The position numbers and the translations under genes were made by a program. Below, in pieces: positions 33,659 to 42,224 of a DNA stretch of 64,000 nucleotides. Each line of letters starts with the position of its first letter. Positions within the stretch are counted from its first letter, which is position 1. The stretch lies in assembly GCF_001426755.1 (NCBI RefSeq), contig NZ_LMFJ01000002.1, positions 460,322 to 524,321 of the forward strand, in the 5' to 3' direction. Origin of the DNA: Aeromicrobium sp. Root495 (GTDB taxonomy: Bacteria; Actinomycetota; Actinomycetes; Propionibacteriales; Nocardioidaceae). The notes beneath the pieces are model-generated. The model searched no databases, was not told where the DNA came from, and saw only the letters and a program-made list of their open reading frames with translations.

Positions 33659-34557
33659 TCGGCGAGCTGCTGGCGGGCGCCGCCGTGGGCCTCGGGATCT
33701 TCCTGGTGGTCCAGCTCTCCTCCCGTCCGGTGCCGGGCATCGCGGCCACGCTGGCGCGTCTCGACCGGTCGCGTGGTGGACTGCGGCGTGCACTCACCGA
33801 GAGCGCAGCGGCTGGCAAGACCGATCGTCTCGACCAGGTGCGGACCCGCCTCGGCAGCCGGCTCGAGGACGAGTACGGCGCTCGTGGCTGGGGCCTCGGC
33901 CGCACCCGCGCCGACCTCGCGGTCATGAACCGCTCCATGACCACGCACCTCGGCACCAAGGCGCTCCTGTCGCTGGCCGCCTTCGTCTGGTTCCCGGCCG
34001 CCGTCGTGCTCCTGGGCTACGGCAGCAGCGTCGGGGTCCCCGTCGTGGTGGCCCTCGGTGCCGCCGTGCTCGGCTTCCTGCTCCCCGACCTCACGCTGCG
34101 TCGCGAGGCCGAGCTCCGCCGCCGCGACTTCCGTCACGTGGTGGGGTCGTTCCTCGACCTCGTGGCCATGAACCTGGCAGGCGGCCGCGGACTGCCCGAG
34201 GCGCTCATGGCGGCCTCCTCCTTCGGCGACCACTGGGCCATGGTCCGGCTGCGTCAGGCGCTGTCCAACGCGCGCATCATGGGCTGGACGCCGTGGGAGA
34301 GCATCTCCCAGCTCGGCAAGGAGCTCGGCATCGACGAGCTGCGCGACCTCGCCTCGGCCCTGGCGCTCGCCGGCGACGAGGGCGCGCGCATCCGTTCCTC
34401 CCTCATGGCACGAGCCGAGTCCATGCGTCGCAAGGAGCTGGTCGACGTCGAGGGGGCGGCCGGGGAGTCCTCCCAGTCGATGCTGATGGCACAACTGCTC
34501 ATGTGCATCGCTTTCCTAGTATTCTTGGCCTATCCGGCTGTCAGTCAGCTCGGATGA
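33655..34557 (+). CDS. tadC: Tad inner membrane protein TadC
   Basis: A 300-residue protein with an N-terminal helix, a helix pair near 103-145, the T2SSF domain (DFRHVVGSFLDLVAMNLAGG) and a C-terminal helix ending QLLMCIAFLVFLAYPAV. It partners TadB in the membrane platform. Start overlaps the tadB stop. Confidence 0.9.
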   Translation: MIGELLAGAAVGLGIFLVVQLSSRPVPGIAATLARLDRSRGGLRRALTESAAAGKTDRLDQVRTRLGSRLEDEYGARGWGLGRTRADLAVMNRSMTTHLGTKALLSLAAFVWFPAAVVLLGYGSSVGVPVVVALGAAVLGFLLPDLTLRREAELRRRDFRHVVGSFLDLVAMNLAGGRGLPEALMAASSFGDHWAMVRLRQALSNARIMGWTPWESISQLGKELGIDELRDLASALALAGDEGARIRSSLMARAESMRRKELVDVEGAAGESSQSMLMAQLLMCIAFLVFLAYPAVSQLG

Positions 34558-34587
34558 AAGACAATCGACGATGAGGGGTGAATCGAC

Positions 34588-34803
34588 GTGGCACCGGAGT
34601 TCTTCTACGCACGGGCTGTCATCATGTTCGTGCGCGCGCGTGCCGAGGAGGCACGACGCAACGGTCGGAACGAGATCGGGGCATCGGCCATCGAGTGGGC
34701 CATCATCTCTGCCGTCGTCGTGGTCCTCGCGCTTCTCGTGGCGCGGGTCATCCAGGGCGTGGTCGAGGACAACGCCAACCAGATCGAGCAAGGCTCCAAC
34801 TGA
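34588..34803 (+). CDS. Flp-like pilin
   Basis: A short protein of 71 residues from the GTG start (GAGGGG lies upstream), or 59 from an internal ATG. The motif IGASAIEWAIIS fits a prepilin peptidase site: Gly, then [15 protein letters not shown] with Glu at +5, followed by a hydrophobic helix and a short polar C-terminus. This is the likely major pilus subunit. A prepilin peptidase (TadV) is not in the window. Confidence 0.85.
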   Translation: MAPEFFYARAVIMFVRARAEEARRNGRNEIGASAIEWAIISAVVVVLALLVARVIQGVVEDNANQIEQGSN

Positions 34804-34813
34804 GCCTCGGGTC

Positions 34814-35215
34814 ATGAGCCGGCGCGGTGAACGGGGCACGAGTGCCATCGAGTTCTCCATCATCGCGCCGGTCTTCCTGCTGCTCGTCTTCACGATCATC
34901 CAGACCGGGCTGTACTTCTACGCGCGCAACACCGCGCAGTCGGCAGCGCGCGAGGGTGTCTCGTACCTGAGGCTCGCCGGCAACAACTCCGACCCCCGAT
35001 CCTTCCGGGGCGGCGCCGAGCAGCTCACCGAGAGCTACGCCACCAAGCTGGGCCGGCTGAAGAACGTGACGGCGGTCGGCACCATCGACGAGACGACGGG
35101 TCGGGTGACCATGACGGTGGTCGGCGACGTCGTGCTGCCGCTCGGCGGCAACGTCTCGGTCTCACAGTCCTCGCAAGCGACCCTGGAGCAGTTCCGTGGC
35201 GACCTGCGCAACTGA
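34814..35215 (+). CDS. TadE-like pseudopilin
   Basis: A 133-residue protein with the TadE start RGERGTSAIEFSIIAPVFLLLVF: a Gly cleavage site with Glu at +5, then a helix and an extracytoplasmic part. TadE/TadF pseudopilins help assemble Flp pili. Spaced 10 bp after the pilin gene; its end overlaps the next gene by 20 bp. Confidence 0.85.
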   Translation: MSRRGERGTSAIEFSIIAPVFLLLVFTIIQTGLYFYARNTAQSAAREGVSYLRLAGNNSDPRSFRGGAEQLTESYATKLGRLKNVTAVGTIDETTGRVTMTVVGDVVLPLGGNVSVSQSSQATLEQFRGDLRN

Positions 35216-35657
35216 CCGCCGGAGCGGACGAGGCACGGCGAGCCTCGAGCTCGTCATCGTCGCGCCGTTCCTGTTCGCGCTGATGATGCTCATCATCGCG
35301 TTCGGCCGCTACGCGCAGACCGAGAACCTCGTCGACCAGGCCGCCCGCGACGCCGCCCGCGCGGCCACGGCCCAGAACGCCAAGGACGCGGTGCCCAAGG
35401 CCGCCGAGCAGGTGCTCAAGGAGTCCATGGTGGACGCGCCGTCGTCGTGCCGGGACACCTCGGGCGTGGGTTCCATCGACATGACGCCCGGCGCCTTCGG
35501 CCTGCCCGACCCCGACGACCCACTGGCCATCGACACGGTGACCGTCACGGTGGAGTGCACGCTCGACCTGAGCGACCTGGCAGGGCTCCCGCTCAAGAAC
35601 GTCACCATCTCGCGCACCTTCACCAGCCCGCTCGACCGCTACCGGGGCTACCGATGA
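35196..35657 (+). CDS. Second TadE/TadF-like pseudopilin
   Basis: A 153-residue protein with GRGTASLELVIVAPFLFALM (Gly cleavage site, Glu at +5), a membrane helix and an external domain with two cysteines (SSCRDTSG and VECTLDL). The GTG start, 20 bp inside the preceding gene, is the only suitable one before the motif. Overlaps the next start (ATGA). Confidence 0.8.
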   Translation: MATCATDRRSGRGTASLELVIVAPFLFALMMLIIAFGRYAQTENLVDQAARDAARAATAQNAKDAVPKAAEQVLKESMVDAPSSCRDTSGVGSIDMTPGAFGLPDPDDPLAIDTVTVTVECTLDLSDLAGLPLKNVTISRTFTSPLDRYRGYR

Positions 35658-36319
35658 GGCGCCGTGACGAGCGCGGGTCCATCACCCCGTTCGTGGTCAT
35701 CATCTCGCTCGCCCTCATCATGCTGGCCGCGCTCGTGGTCGACGGCGGGCGCCAGCTCAACGCCAAGGGCCGGGCCATCGCGTATGCGCAGGAGGCCGCC
35801 CGCGCCGGGTCCCAGGCCATCGACGTGACCGACCCGCGGCTCGACCTCGTGCCGGCCCTCGCGCTGCGCGCCGCCTCGGCCTACTGCGACCAGGCCCGCG
35901 CCAACGACCCGCAGCTGGTGCGGTGCGCCGCGTCGCTCGAGCAGGTGCGGGACGGCGCCGGCACCTTCACGGCCGTCCGGGTGGACGCGCAGATCCAGAT
36001 CGACGCCATCCTGCTCGGCATCATCCGCAAGCCTGTGCTGACGTCCAGCGGTGCGGCCCTCGCCCGACCGGTGAGCGGCATCTCCGAGGCCGACAGCGGC
36101 AAGGTCCCCACGGTGGCCCCGCCGTCGCTGTCGCCGCCGAGCCAGGGCACGCCCACCGAGACGGCGCCGCCCACGCCCGACGAGATCGAGGTGACGCCGT
36201 GCGCGCCCCGGCCCACGGAGACGCCCAAGGGCGACAAGGACGACAAGGACAAGGACGACAAGGACAAGGACGACAAGGACGAGGACGACGACCTCGAGGA
36301 GTGCAAGAAGCCGGAGTGA
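35654..36319 (+). CDS. TadG-like pilus-assembly protein with Lys/Asp-repeat tail
   Basis: A 221-residue protein. It begins RRDERGSITPFVVIISLALIML, a TadG-like membrane anchor without the +5 Glu, then an external domain of about 120 residues, a Pro/Thr/Ser linker and a C-terminal tail of three DKDDK units followed by DEDDDLEECKKPE. The tail is encoded by a perfect 15-bp tandem repeat. Last of the core tad genes, translationally coupled to the previous one. Confidence 0.8.
   Translation: MRRRDERGSITPFVVIISLALIMLAALVVDGGRQLNAKGRAIAYAQEAARAGSQAIDVTDPRLDLVPALALRAASAYCDQARANDPQLVRCAASLEQVRDGAGTFTAVRVDAQIQIDAILLGIIRKPVLTSSGAALARPVSGISEADSGKVPTVAPPSLSPPSQGTPTETAPPTPDEIEVTPCAPRPTETPKGDKDDKDKDDKDKDDKDEDDDLEECKKPE
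36233..36277 (+). repeat. 15-bp tandem repeat, three exact copies, in the TadG-like gene
   Basis: The unit GACAAGGACGACAAG (DKDDK) occurs three times in a row, followed by a degenerate fourth. In-frame length variation by slippage would change the charged tail without breaking the gene. Confidence 0.85.
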
Positions 36320-36422
36320 ACCGGTCCACTCGGTGAACTTCTCCGGGCTCGAATGTGCTAAACGGCCCGTCGTCGCTATCCTTGGACCGTTCTGCCAGTG
36401 ATGGACGACGACGGGGGAAGTC

Positions 36423-37031
36423 GTGAGGACACGGGGGAAGACTCGGGTCGACGCCGCAGCCTGTGCTGCCGCGCTCCTGGTGCTGCTCGCCGCCTGCAGC
36501 GGCTCGAGCGACGCCAAGGATCCTGAGGCGTCCGCCACCCCGAGTCCCACGGCCACCGGTCCCAGCGTCGCCCCGCAGCCCCCCGGTGCCCACGGCGTCA
36601 CGTACACGGTCCGCAACTGGGAGGAGTACGCCGACGACCCCGTCGTCCTCGCCTACAAGCAGGCCTACGAGGGCGCACTCGCCTCGGCCAACGACAAGAA
36701 GATCTACCCCGAGTTCCGCGACGGGTTCACCCAGCGTGGGCTCCGCGACCAGCTGCCCGGCATCAAGCTCGCCTGGCCCGACGACTGGAGCGTCCCGTCG
36801 GAGGCCCTGATCGACGTCCGCAGCGTGAAGACCACCGGCAACAAGGCATCCATCGAGGTCTGCGCCTGGGGCGAGAGCACCGACTACCGCAACGCCAAGG
36901 GTGCGTTCGTCGACCCCGACGGCACCCGTCAGTGGAACCGCCGCACCGCCGTCCTCGTCAAGTCCGGCGGGGCCTGGAAGATCGACACCCGCAAGGTCAA
37001 GGGCACCTGCCCGTTGGAGGCACCCGCATGA
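36423..37031 (+). CDS. Putative lipoprotein downstream of the tad genes
   Basis: A 202-residue protein starting at GTG (GGGGGAAG upstream) with a signal peptide and lipobox VLLAAC. A Thr/Pro/Ser linker precedes a compact domain with VTYTVRNWEEYADDPVVLAYKQAYEG at its start and AVLVKSGGAWKIDTRKV at its end, which resembles an NTF2-like or stress-response lipoprotein fold. No assigned function. Overlaps the next gene by 4 bp. Confidence 0.75.
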   Translation: MRTRGKTRVDAAACAAALLVLLAACSGSSDAKDPEASATPSPTATGPSVAPQPPGAHGVTYTVRNWEEYADDPVVLAYKQAYEGALASANDKKIYPEFRDGFTQRGLRDQLPGIKLAWPDDWSVPSEALIDVRSVKTTGNKASIEVCAWGESTDYRNAKGAFVDPDGTRQWNRRTAVLVKSGGAWKIDTRKVKGTCPLEAPA

Positions 37032-38131
37032 GCCATGTCCGCAAGGCGCCGCTGCGCCGCACCCTCGTCGGTGCACTCCTCGCCGTTCTCGTGGCCGGAG
37101 GTCTGGCCGCGGTCGTCGTGGCACCCGCCGCGGTGGCGGGCTGCAACTCCGACGGCTGCACGGGCGACGACTCCGGCAGCAGCTCCAGCGGCAACGGCGA
37201 CCTCACGAGCGGCACCAAGACCGAGAGCTACAACACGCCCTCACGCTCGTGCAGCGTCTACGCCAACGGTGCCGGCATGGGCTCGTACTGCGTCACCGCC
37301 GGTGGAGCCACGGCCGAGTCGCTGCGCGAGCGCTTCGGCAAGCAGAAGCTGCAGCGCTGCCGCTACAGCGAGATCCCGCCGGGCGTCCCGCAGCCGTTCA
37401 ACAGCCGCCCCGAGGAGGGGCGGTACATGATCATGACCTGCCTCGGGAACATCGACTTCGACACCGTGGCCGGCGGCCCCGACCGCACGCTCGACATCTC
37501 CATCGTCTTCGTGAAGAACGGCACCGACATCGAGGACCGGCACAACGGCATCACCGACTTCCTGTGGCGCCGCATGGGCGCCAGCGAGCAGATGCCCGTG
37601 CCGTTCCTCCGCACCCAGCCCAACGTCACGCCGCTCGTGGGCATCCCCACGTTCTTCACCTTCCGCTGGATCGACCCCGTCAAGAAGAACGTCGTGGCGC
37701 AGGGCCCGTACGACGGCAACCCCAACGGTGGGCCCTACAAGCAGATCGACCTCGCCGCCGGTGGCGTCACCATGCGGGCCCGGGCCGACCAGATCCGGAT
37801 CAACCCGGCGCAGTCGGACATGAAGGCCATCAACTGCGACCCGTCCACCCCGTACGTCCAGGGCGCCAAGTCCTCGGACCAGCCGGCCGACGCGTGCCAG
37901 ATGACGTTCGAGCGTTCGAGCGCCTCAGCGCGCAAGTTCGCCACGGAGGACATCCCCGACGGCGTCGACGACGCCTTCTACGCCGTCATCGCCGTCCACT
38001 GGCGCGTGACGTACGGCGAGGACACCGCAAACATGCAGGAGCTCGGCGACGGCTTCTGGATGAGGCTCCACCAGGCGGTGCCCGTCCAGGAGGTCCAGAC
38101 CCCCAACCAGCCGCCGGCCGTCATCTACTAG
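37028..38131 (+). CDS. Secreted or lipid-anchored protein of unknown function
   Basis: A 367-residue protein. A long signal peptide (charged start, helix at 14-33) ends PAAVAGC, which could be either a signal peptidase I site or a lipobox. Eight or so cysteines in the mature part suggest disulfides. It has no recognised family. Co-translated with the upstream lipoprotein (ATGA) and placed between the tad genes and the LysM-BTAD gene, so a surface role linked to the pilus is plausible. Confidence 0.7.
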   Translation: MSHVRKAPLRRTLVGALLAVLVAGGLAAVVVAPAAVAGCNSDGCTGDDSGSSSSGNGDLTSGTKTESYNTPSRSCSVYANGAGMGSYCVTAGGATAESLRERFGKQKLQRCRYSEIPPGVPQPFNSRPEEGRYMIMTCLGNIDFDTVAGGPDRTLDISIVFVKNGTDIEDRHNGITDFLWRRMGASEQMPVPFLRTQPNVTPLVGIPTFFTFRWIDPVKKNVVAQGPYDGNPNGGPYKQIDLAAGGVTMRARADQIRINPAQSDMKAINCDPSTPYVQGAKSSDQPADACQMTFERSSASARKFATEDIPDGVDDAFYAVIAVHWRVTYGEDTANMQELGDGFWMRLHQAVPVQEVQTPNQPPAVIY

Positions 38132-38182
38132 TCCATCCCCGCGGGGACCACGTACCGCAGCACCAGAGCAGAGGTGAGCACC

Positions 38183-40984
38183 ATGTCGCCCACGACCCAG
38201 CAGTCATCGAGCCGTCTTCCCGTGGCCGTCGACCTGCCCAGCCGCCGCGCCCAGGTGCTCAAGGGCCTGGCCGCGCTCCTCGGCACGATCGTCGTCGTGG
38301 TGGGTGTGCCCATCGCGCTGCTCGCCGCGTTCGGCACGCCGTGGCCGGACGAGAAGCCCACGACCGAGTGGCTCACCCAGCCCACGACCGGTGACACCGT
38401 GCTCGGAGTGCTGGCTGTCGTCGTGTGGCTCGCATGGCTGCACTTCGTCATCTGCCTCGTGGTCGAGGCCGTGGCGGAGCGCCGCGACCGCGGCATGGCT
38501 CCCCAGGTGGTCGGCGGAAGCGTCGGCACGCAGGCCCTGGCCCGGCGTCTCGTCTCGGCCATCGTCCTGCTCGGCGCCGCCAGCGGCATCGCCCTCAGCA
38601 CGGCCGGGTCCGCGTCCGCTGCGCCCGTCGAGCACAGCCCGAGCGTCTCCGCGCTCCAGTCGGCCTCGCTCACGGCGCCGCAGGTGGTCCAGGTCGCAGG
38701 CCAGGTCGAGGAGGGAGAGCTGCCCGGACTGGGAGACCTCCAGGACGCCACGGCAGCCGACGAGGCCGGGGGCGCCACCACCTTCTACGACGTGAAGCCG
38801 CCCAACGGACGCCACTACGACACGCTGTGGGACATCGCTGACCGGTACCTCGGCGACGGCCTGCGCTACAAGGAGATCTGGGCGCTGAACGAGGGCGTCC
38901 AGCAGCCCGACGGTCGCGTGCTCAAGAACGCCGACCTCATCCACCCGGGCTGGGTCCTCAAGATGCCGTCCGACGCCGAGGGCCCCGGGCTCAAGGTCGT
39001 CACGCACGACGACGTGACCGTCCCGGCCGATCCGGCCGGCGGTCCGTCCGTGACCGACCAGGGTGCCGAGACCGCCGCCGACGCCACGGCCGTCACCGAC
39101 GGCGCAGAGGCCGCCGACTCCGACCTCGTCCCGGCAGGACTCGAGCCGTTCTTCGGCGTCGCAGCAGGGCTCGCGCTGGCCGGCGCGGCACTGGGCCTGC
39201 GTCGCCACCGCGCCTCGCTCTCCACGGGCGCCCGCTGGACGCTGCGTCGCCCGGCCGTCAGCGGCGGTCCCGACACCGATCCGGACCCGGACTTCCCGGG
39301 CCCCGGAGGACGCCTGACGCAGGAGTCCGACGTCGACACGGCCACCTGGCTCGATCGCGCGCTGCGCTCGCTGGGCAGCTCGCTCGGCACCGCCACACCC
39401 GCCCGCGTCTCGGTCGGTCCGGCCGGTGTGGCCGTCGTCCTGGAGTCGACGCCCGAGAGTGGGCCGCCCACGGGCTGGACCCGCCGCGGGGAGTCGGCCT
39501 GGGCGCTCGACCGCTCGGTCGTGCCCAAGGCGGGCGGCCCTGCTGTGCTGCCCGGTCTCGTGAGCGTGGGACGACGCGACGACGCGAGCCTGCTCCTCCT
39601 CGACCTGGAGTCCGTCGGAGGCGTCGTGGCGCTCGAGGGCGACGACGCCGTCGCGCGCGGCACCGCGCTCAGCATCGCCGTGGACACCGCCACCCATCCG
39701 TGGGCCGATCGTCGGGTCGTGAGCCTGGTGGGATTCGCCGACGACCTCACCGCCGTGGGCCAGGGCGCCATCCGCCGCCACGACGACCTCTCGCGGGTCC
39801 TCGACTCGCTCGACAACGTGGCGCGGCTCCAGCGTGCTGCGGTGCGGGCAGCCGGTGTCACCTCGGTCCGGGAGGCCCGCCGCGTCGACACCACCACGGA
39901 CTGGACGTACCAGCTCGTGCTCTGCTCGGGACTGCCGTCCAGCGACGAGATCCGCCGCCTGCACGACCTCGCAGCCGACCCCGCCGTCTCGCTCGGCGTC
40001 GTGGTCGTCGGTGCAGTCGACGACGCCGCCCTGCGGCTCTCCGCGCGTGCCGACGGACGCCTCGTGGCACCTCTGCACGGAGTCGACGTCGAGGCCCAGG
40101 TCCTCGACGTCCAGGCTGTCAAGGCGCTCACGTCGCTCTACGCCCTGCCGGAGAGGACGCGCCAGGTGGGCCTCGACGACCTCGTCGACGTGCTCGAGGC
40201 CGAGCGGGCCGCGGCCGAGGCCGGGACGGCCGTCGTCGCCCGGGTCTCCGTGCTCGGACCGGTCGCGGTCACCGCACCGGGACCGGTCGACGAGCAGCGT
40301 CGTGCGCTCCTCACCGAGATCGTCTGCTTCCTGGCTCTGCACCCCGACGGCGTCCACATCAACCGCCTCACCGCAGCCATCTGGCCGCGCGGGGTGGAGG
40401 AGCAGCACCGCGAGGCGGCCCTGGCCCAGGCGGGTGAGTGGCTCGGCAGCACCGAGGACGGCCAGCCGGTCCTCACCGCGGCCGCCGGGGTGTGGCAGCT
40501 CGCCCCCGGCGCGGTACGCCTCGACTGGGACGACTTCCGCGACGCGCTCAACCGGGCAGGTCACGACGGCAAGCAGCGCGAGTCCCACCTGCGCGCTGCG
40601 CTCGACCTGGTCCACGGCCTCGCGTTCGCGGGCGTGCCGGCGGGTCGCTACGGCTGGCTCGAGGGCTCGTCCATCAGCACCGACGTCTCGCTGGCCGTGG
40701 CGCTCACGGCGCAGGCCCGCGCCGAGCTGGCGGCCGGCCGCGGCGACGAGGCCACCGCCCGTGGCGCCCTGGAGCGAGGCCTCACCTTGCTGCCCGCCAG
40801 CGAGGAGCTGTGGCGCTCTGCGCTGCGTCTCGCAGCAGCGTTCGGCGAGCGCGAGGACGTCGAGTCCGTCGCCGACGACATGTACGCGGCGATCGCCCAG
40901 CACGGGTCCCCGGTGGGAGCCTCGGCCACCACCGACACGCTCGTCGACGAGCTGCTTCCCGGCTACCGCACCGCCGCCGCCTGA
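38183..40984 (+). CDS. LysM and BTAD domain membrane protein
   Basis: A 933-residue protein. Helices near 30-50, 75-97 and 125-145 precede a LysM-type domain at about 210-265 (DTLWDIADRYLGDG, then NADLIHPGWVLKMP). Another helix follows near 325-345, then a long alpha/beta region and a C-terminal winged-helix plus BTAD/TPR-like region (HPDGVHINRLTAAIWP, then YGWLEG and repeats of helices). Such fusions occur next to actinobacterial tad operons and may sense the cell wall and control expression. AGAGGTGA before the ATG decides the start over a GTG three codons earlier. Confidence 0.8.
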   Translation: MSPTTQQSSSRLPVAVDLPSRRAQVLKGLAALLGTIVVVVGVPIALLAAFGTPWPDEKPTTEWLTQPTTGDTVLGVLAVVVWLAWLHFVICLVVEAVAERRDRGMAPQVVGGSVGTQALARRLVSAIVLLGAASGIALSTAGSASAAPVEHSPSVSALQSASLTAPQVVQVAGQVEEGELPGLGDLQDATAADEAGGATTFYDVKPPNGRHYDTLWDIADRYLGDGLRYKEIWALNEGVQQPDGRVLKNADLIHPGWVLKMPSDAEGPGLKVVTHDDVTVPADPAGGPSVTDQGAETAADATAVTDGAEAADSDLVPAGLEPFFGVAAGLALAGAALGLRRHRASLSTGARWTLRRPAVSGGPDTDPDPDFPGPGGRLTQESDVDTATWLDRALRSLGSSLGTATPARVSVGPAGVAVVLESTPESGPPTGWTRRGESAWALDRSVVPKAGGPAVLPGLVSVGRRDDASLLLLDLESVGGVVALEGDDAVARGTALSIAVDTATHPWADRRVVSLVGFADDLTAVGQGAIRRHDDLSRVLDSLDNVARLQRAAVRAAGVTSVREARRVDTTTDWTYQLVLCSGLPSSDEIRRLHDLAADPAVSLGVVVVGAVDDAALRLSARADGRLVAPLHGVDVEAQVLDVQAVKALTSLYALPERTRQVGLDDLVDVLEAERAAAEAGTAVVARVSVLGPVAVTAPGPVDEQRRALLTEIVCFLALHPDGVHINRLTAAIWPRGVEEQHREAALAQAGEWLGSTEDGQPVLTAAAGVWQLAPGAVRLDWDDFRDALNRAGHDGKQRESHLRAALDLVHGLAFAGVPAGRYGWLEGSSISTDVSLAVALTAQARAELAAGRGDEATARGALERGLTLLPASEELWRSALRLAAAFGEREDVESVADDMYAAIAQHGSPVGASATTDTLVDELLPGYRTAAA

Positions 40985-41005
40985 CCACGGTCGTCAGAGA
41001 CACGC

Positions 41006-41034
41006 CACCCCGCTGAGCACGGCTCAGCGGGGTG
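41006..41034 (+). terminator. Terminator after the LysM-BTAD gene
   Basis: A perfect 13-bp stem (arm CACCCCGCTGAGC) with the loop ACG lies 22 bp after the stop and 25 bp before the end of the opposing small gene. Confidence 0.8.
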
Positions 41035-41058
41035 ACGTACGTCTGCGGGTCGGTGCGC

Positions 41059-41172
41059 TCAGTCGAACTGCTGCACGGTCGCGCGCGGGCCGCTGTCGTG
41101 GGCCACGGTGGTGAGCGTGCGGACGATGCCGGCGACGGAGATGGCGGTGATGGTGATGCCGAGGGCGATCAT
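41059..41172 (-). CDS. 37-residue putative membrane microprotein divergent from lysR
   Basis: A very short frame I read by eye: ATG, 37 codons, TGA. AAGGAGG lies 6 bases before the ATG, one of the best ribosome sites in the window. Residues 1-20 are hydrophobic (starting MIALGITITAISVAG), then comes a polar tail ending in QQFD, consistent with a single-pass membrane peptide. It is divergent from a LysR gene across a 97-bp gap, the classical position of a LysR target. Function unknown. Confidence 0.6.
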   Translation of the reverse strand: MIALGITITAISVAGIVRTLTTVAHDSGPRATVQQFD

Positions 41173-41269
41173 GGTGGCCTCCTTCAAGGTCAGGTTGTAC
41201 CTCCAGAGTTGCACCGTGAATCGTCAAGGACAAGCGAACAAAACTAGGTAGTACGTGTAGCGTTTCTAC
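41173..41269. promoter_or_regulatory. Divergent gap between the microprotein and lysR
   Basis: The 97-bp gap is locally AT-rich (around AACAAAACTAGGTAGTACG) compared with its surroundings. The lysR ATG has no Shine-Dalgarno, so it may be read from a leaderless transcript. A LysR operator is expected here, but I cannot define its half-sites. Confidence 0.4.
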
Positions 41270-42190
41270 ATGGACATGCGCAGGCTCGAGATTCTCAGGG
41301 AGTTGTCGGAGCGCGGGACCGTGGGCGCCGTCGCCGATGCGATGAAGGTCACTCCCTCCGCGGTCTCGCAGCAGCTCAAGGTCCTGGAGCGCGAGGCCGG
41401 ATACGTGCTCGTGGAGCCCGCCGGACGTGGGGTGGCCCTCACCGTGGCGGGCCAGGCACTGGCGGAGGCAGCCGCCGACATTGCGGTGGCGCGGGAGCGT
41501 GCTGAGGGTCGCTGGCGGGAGTTCATGCAGCAGCCGGCGGGACGCGTCACGCTCACCACGTTCCCCACCGGCGGGGAGATGCTGCTTCCCGGAGTCTTCA
41601 CGAGGCTGGCCGGACGCCCCGACATCGAGCTGGAGTGCTTCGACGAGGACGGCGTACGGGTGGAGTTCGCCGAGCTCACCCCCGACCACGACATCGTGCT
41701 CGCCGACTCGGGCGGGATGGTCTCGGCCGCGTGGCACCAGCGCGGGCTGCAGGTCGTCTCGCTCCTGAGCGAGCCGCTGGACGTCGCGCTGCCTGAGGAC
41801 CACCCGCTGGCGCGCAAGGCCACGCTGTCACCGTCGGACGTCGTCGGGGAGGCCTGGATCGGCGTGCCACACGACTACCCGTACGACCGGGTGCTGCAGC
41901 AGGTCGTCGTGGCGACGGGCCAGCCCACGCGGGTCCTTCAGCGGTTCGCCGACAACGGGATCATCGAGGCCATGGTGGCAGCGGGCCACGGGATCGCGAT
42001 CCTGCCGCGCTTCACGACGCGCGAGCACGGCAACGGGCTCGTGACCCGGCCCATGGTGGGGATCAGGGCGAAGCGCGAGATCGCGGCACTGCTCCGTCCT
42101 GACCGGTTCGAGCGCCCGTCGGTCAGGGCCGTCGTGCAGGCCCTGCGCGACGAGGCGCGCCACGTGGCCGACACCCACACGTCGGTCTGA
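41270..42190 (+). CDS. LysR-family transcriptional regulator
   Basis: A 306-residue regulator. The N-terminal helix-turn-helix reads ILRELSERGTVGAVADAMKVTPSAVSQQLKVLEREAG; the remainder is a periplasmic-binding-protein-like effector domain ending in the usual IAALLRPDRF strand. Subtype resembles the actinobacterial regulators that pair with small divergent genes. Effector and targets unknown; the divergent microprotein is the first candidate. Confidence 0.88.
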   Translation: MDMRRLEILRELSERGTVGAVADAMKVTPSAVSQQLKVLEREAGYVLVEPAGRGVALTVAGQALAEAAADIAVARERAEGRWREFMQQPAGRVTLTTFPTGGEMLLPGVFTRLAGRPDIELECFDEDGVRVEFAELTPDHDIVLADSGGMVSAAWHQRGLQVVSLLSEPLDVALPEDHPLARKATLSPSDVVGEAWIGVPHDYPYDRVLQQVVVATGQPTRVLQRFADNGIIEAMVAAGHGIAILPRFTTREHGNGLVTRPMVGIRAKREIAALLRPDRFERPSVRAVVQALRDEARHVADTHTSV

Positions 42191-42224
42191 ACGCAGGGCT
42201 CCCCGAGCCTGACGAGGAGCGGGC

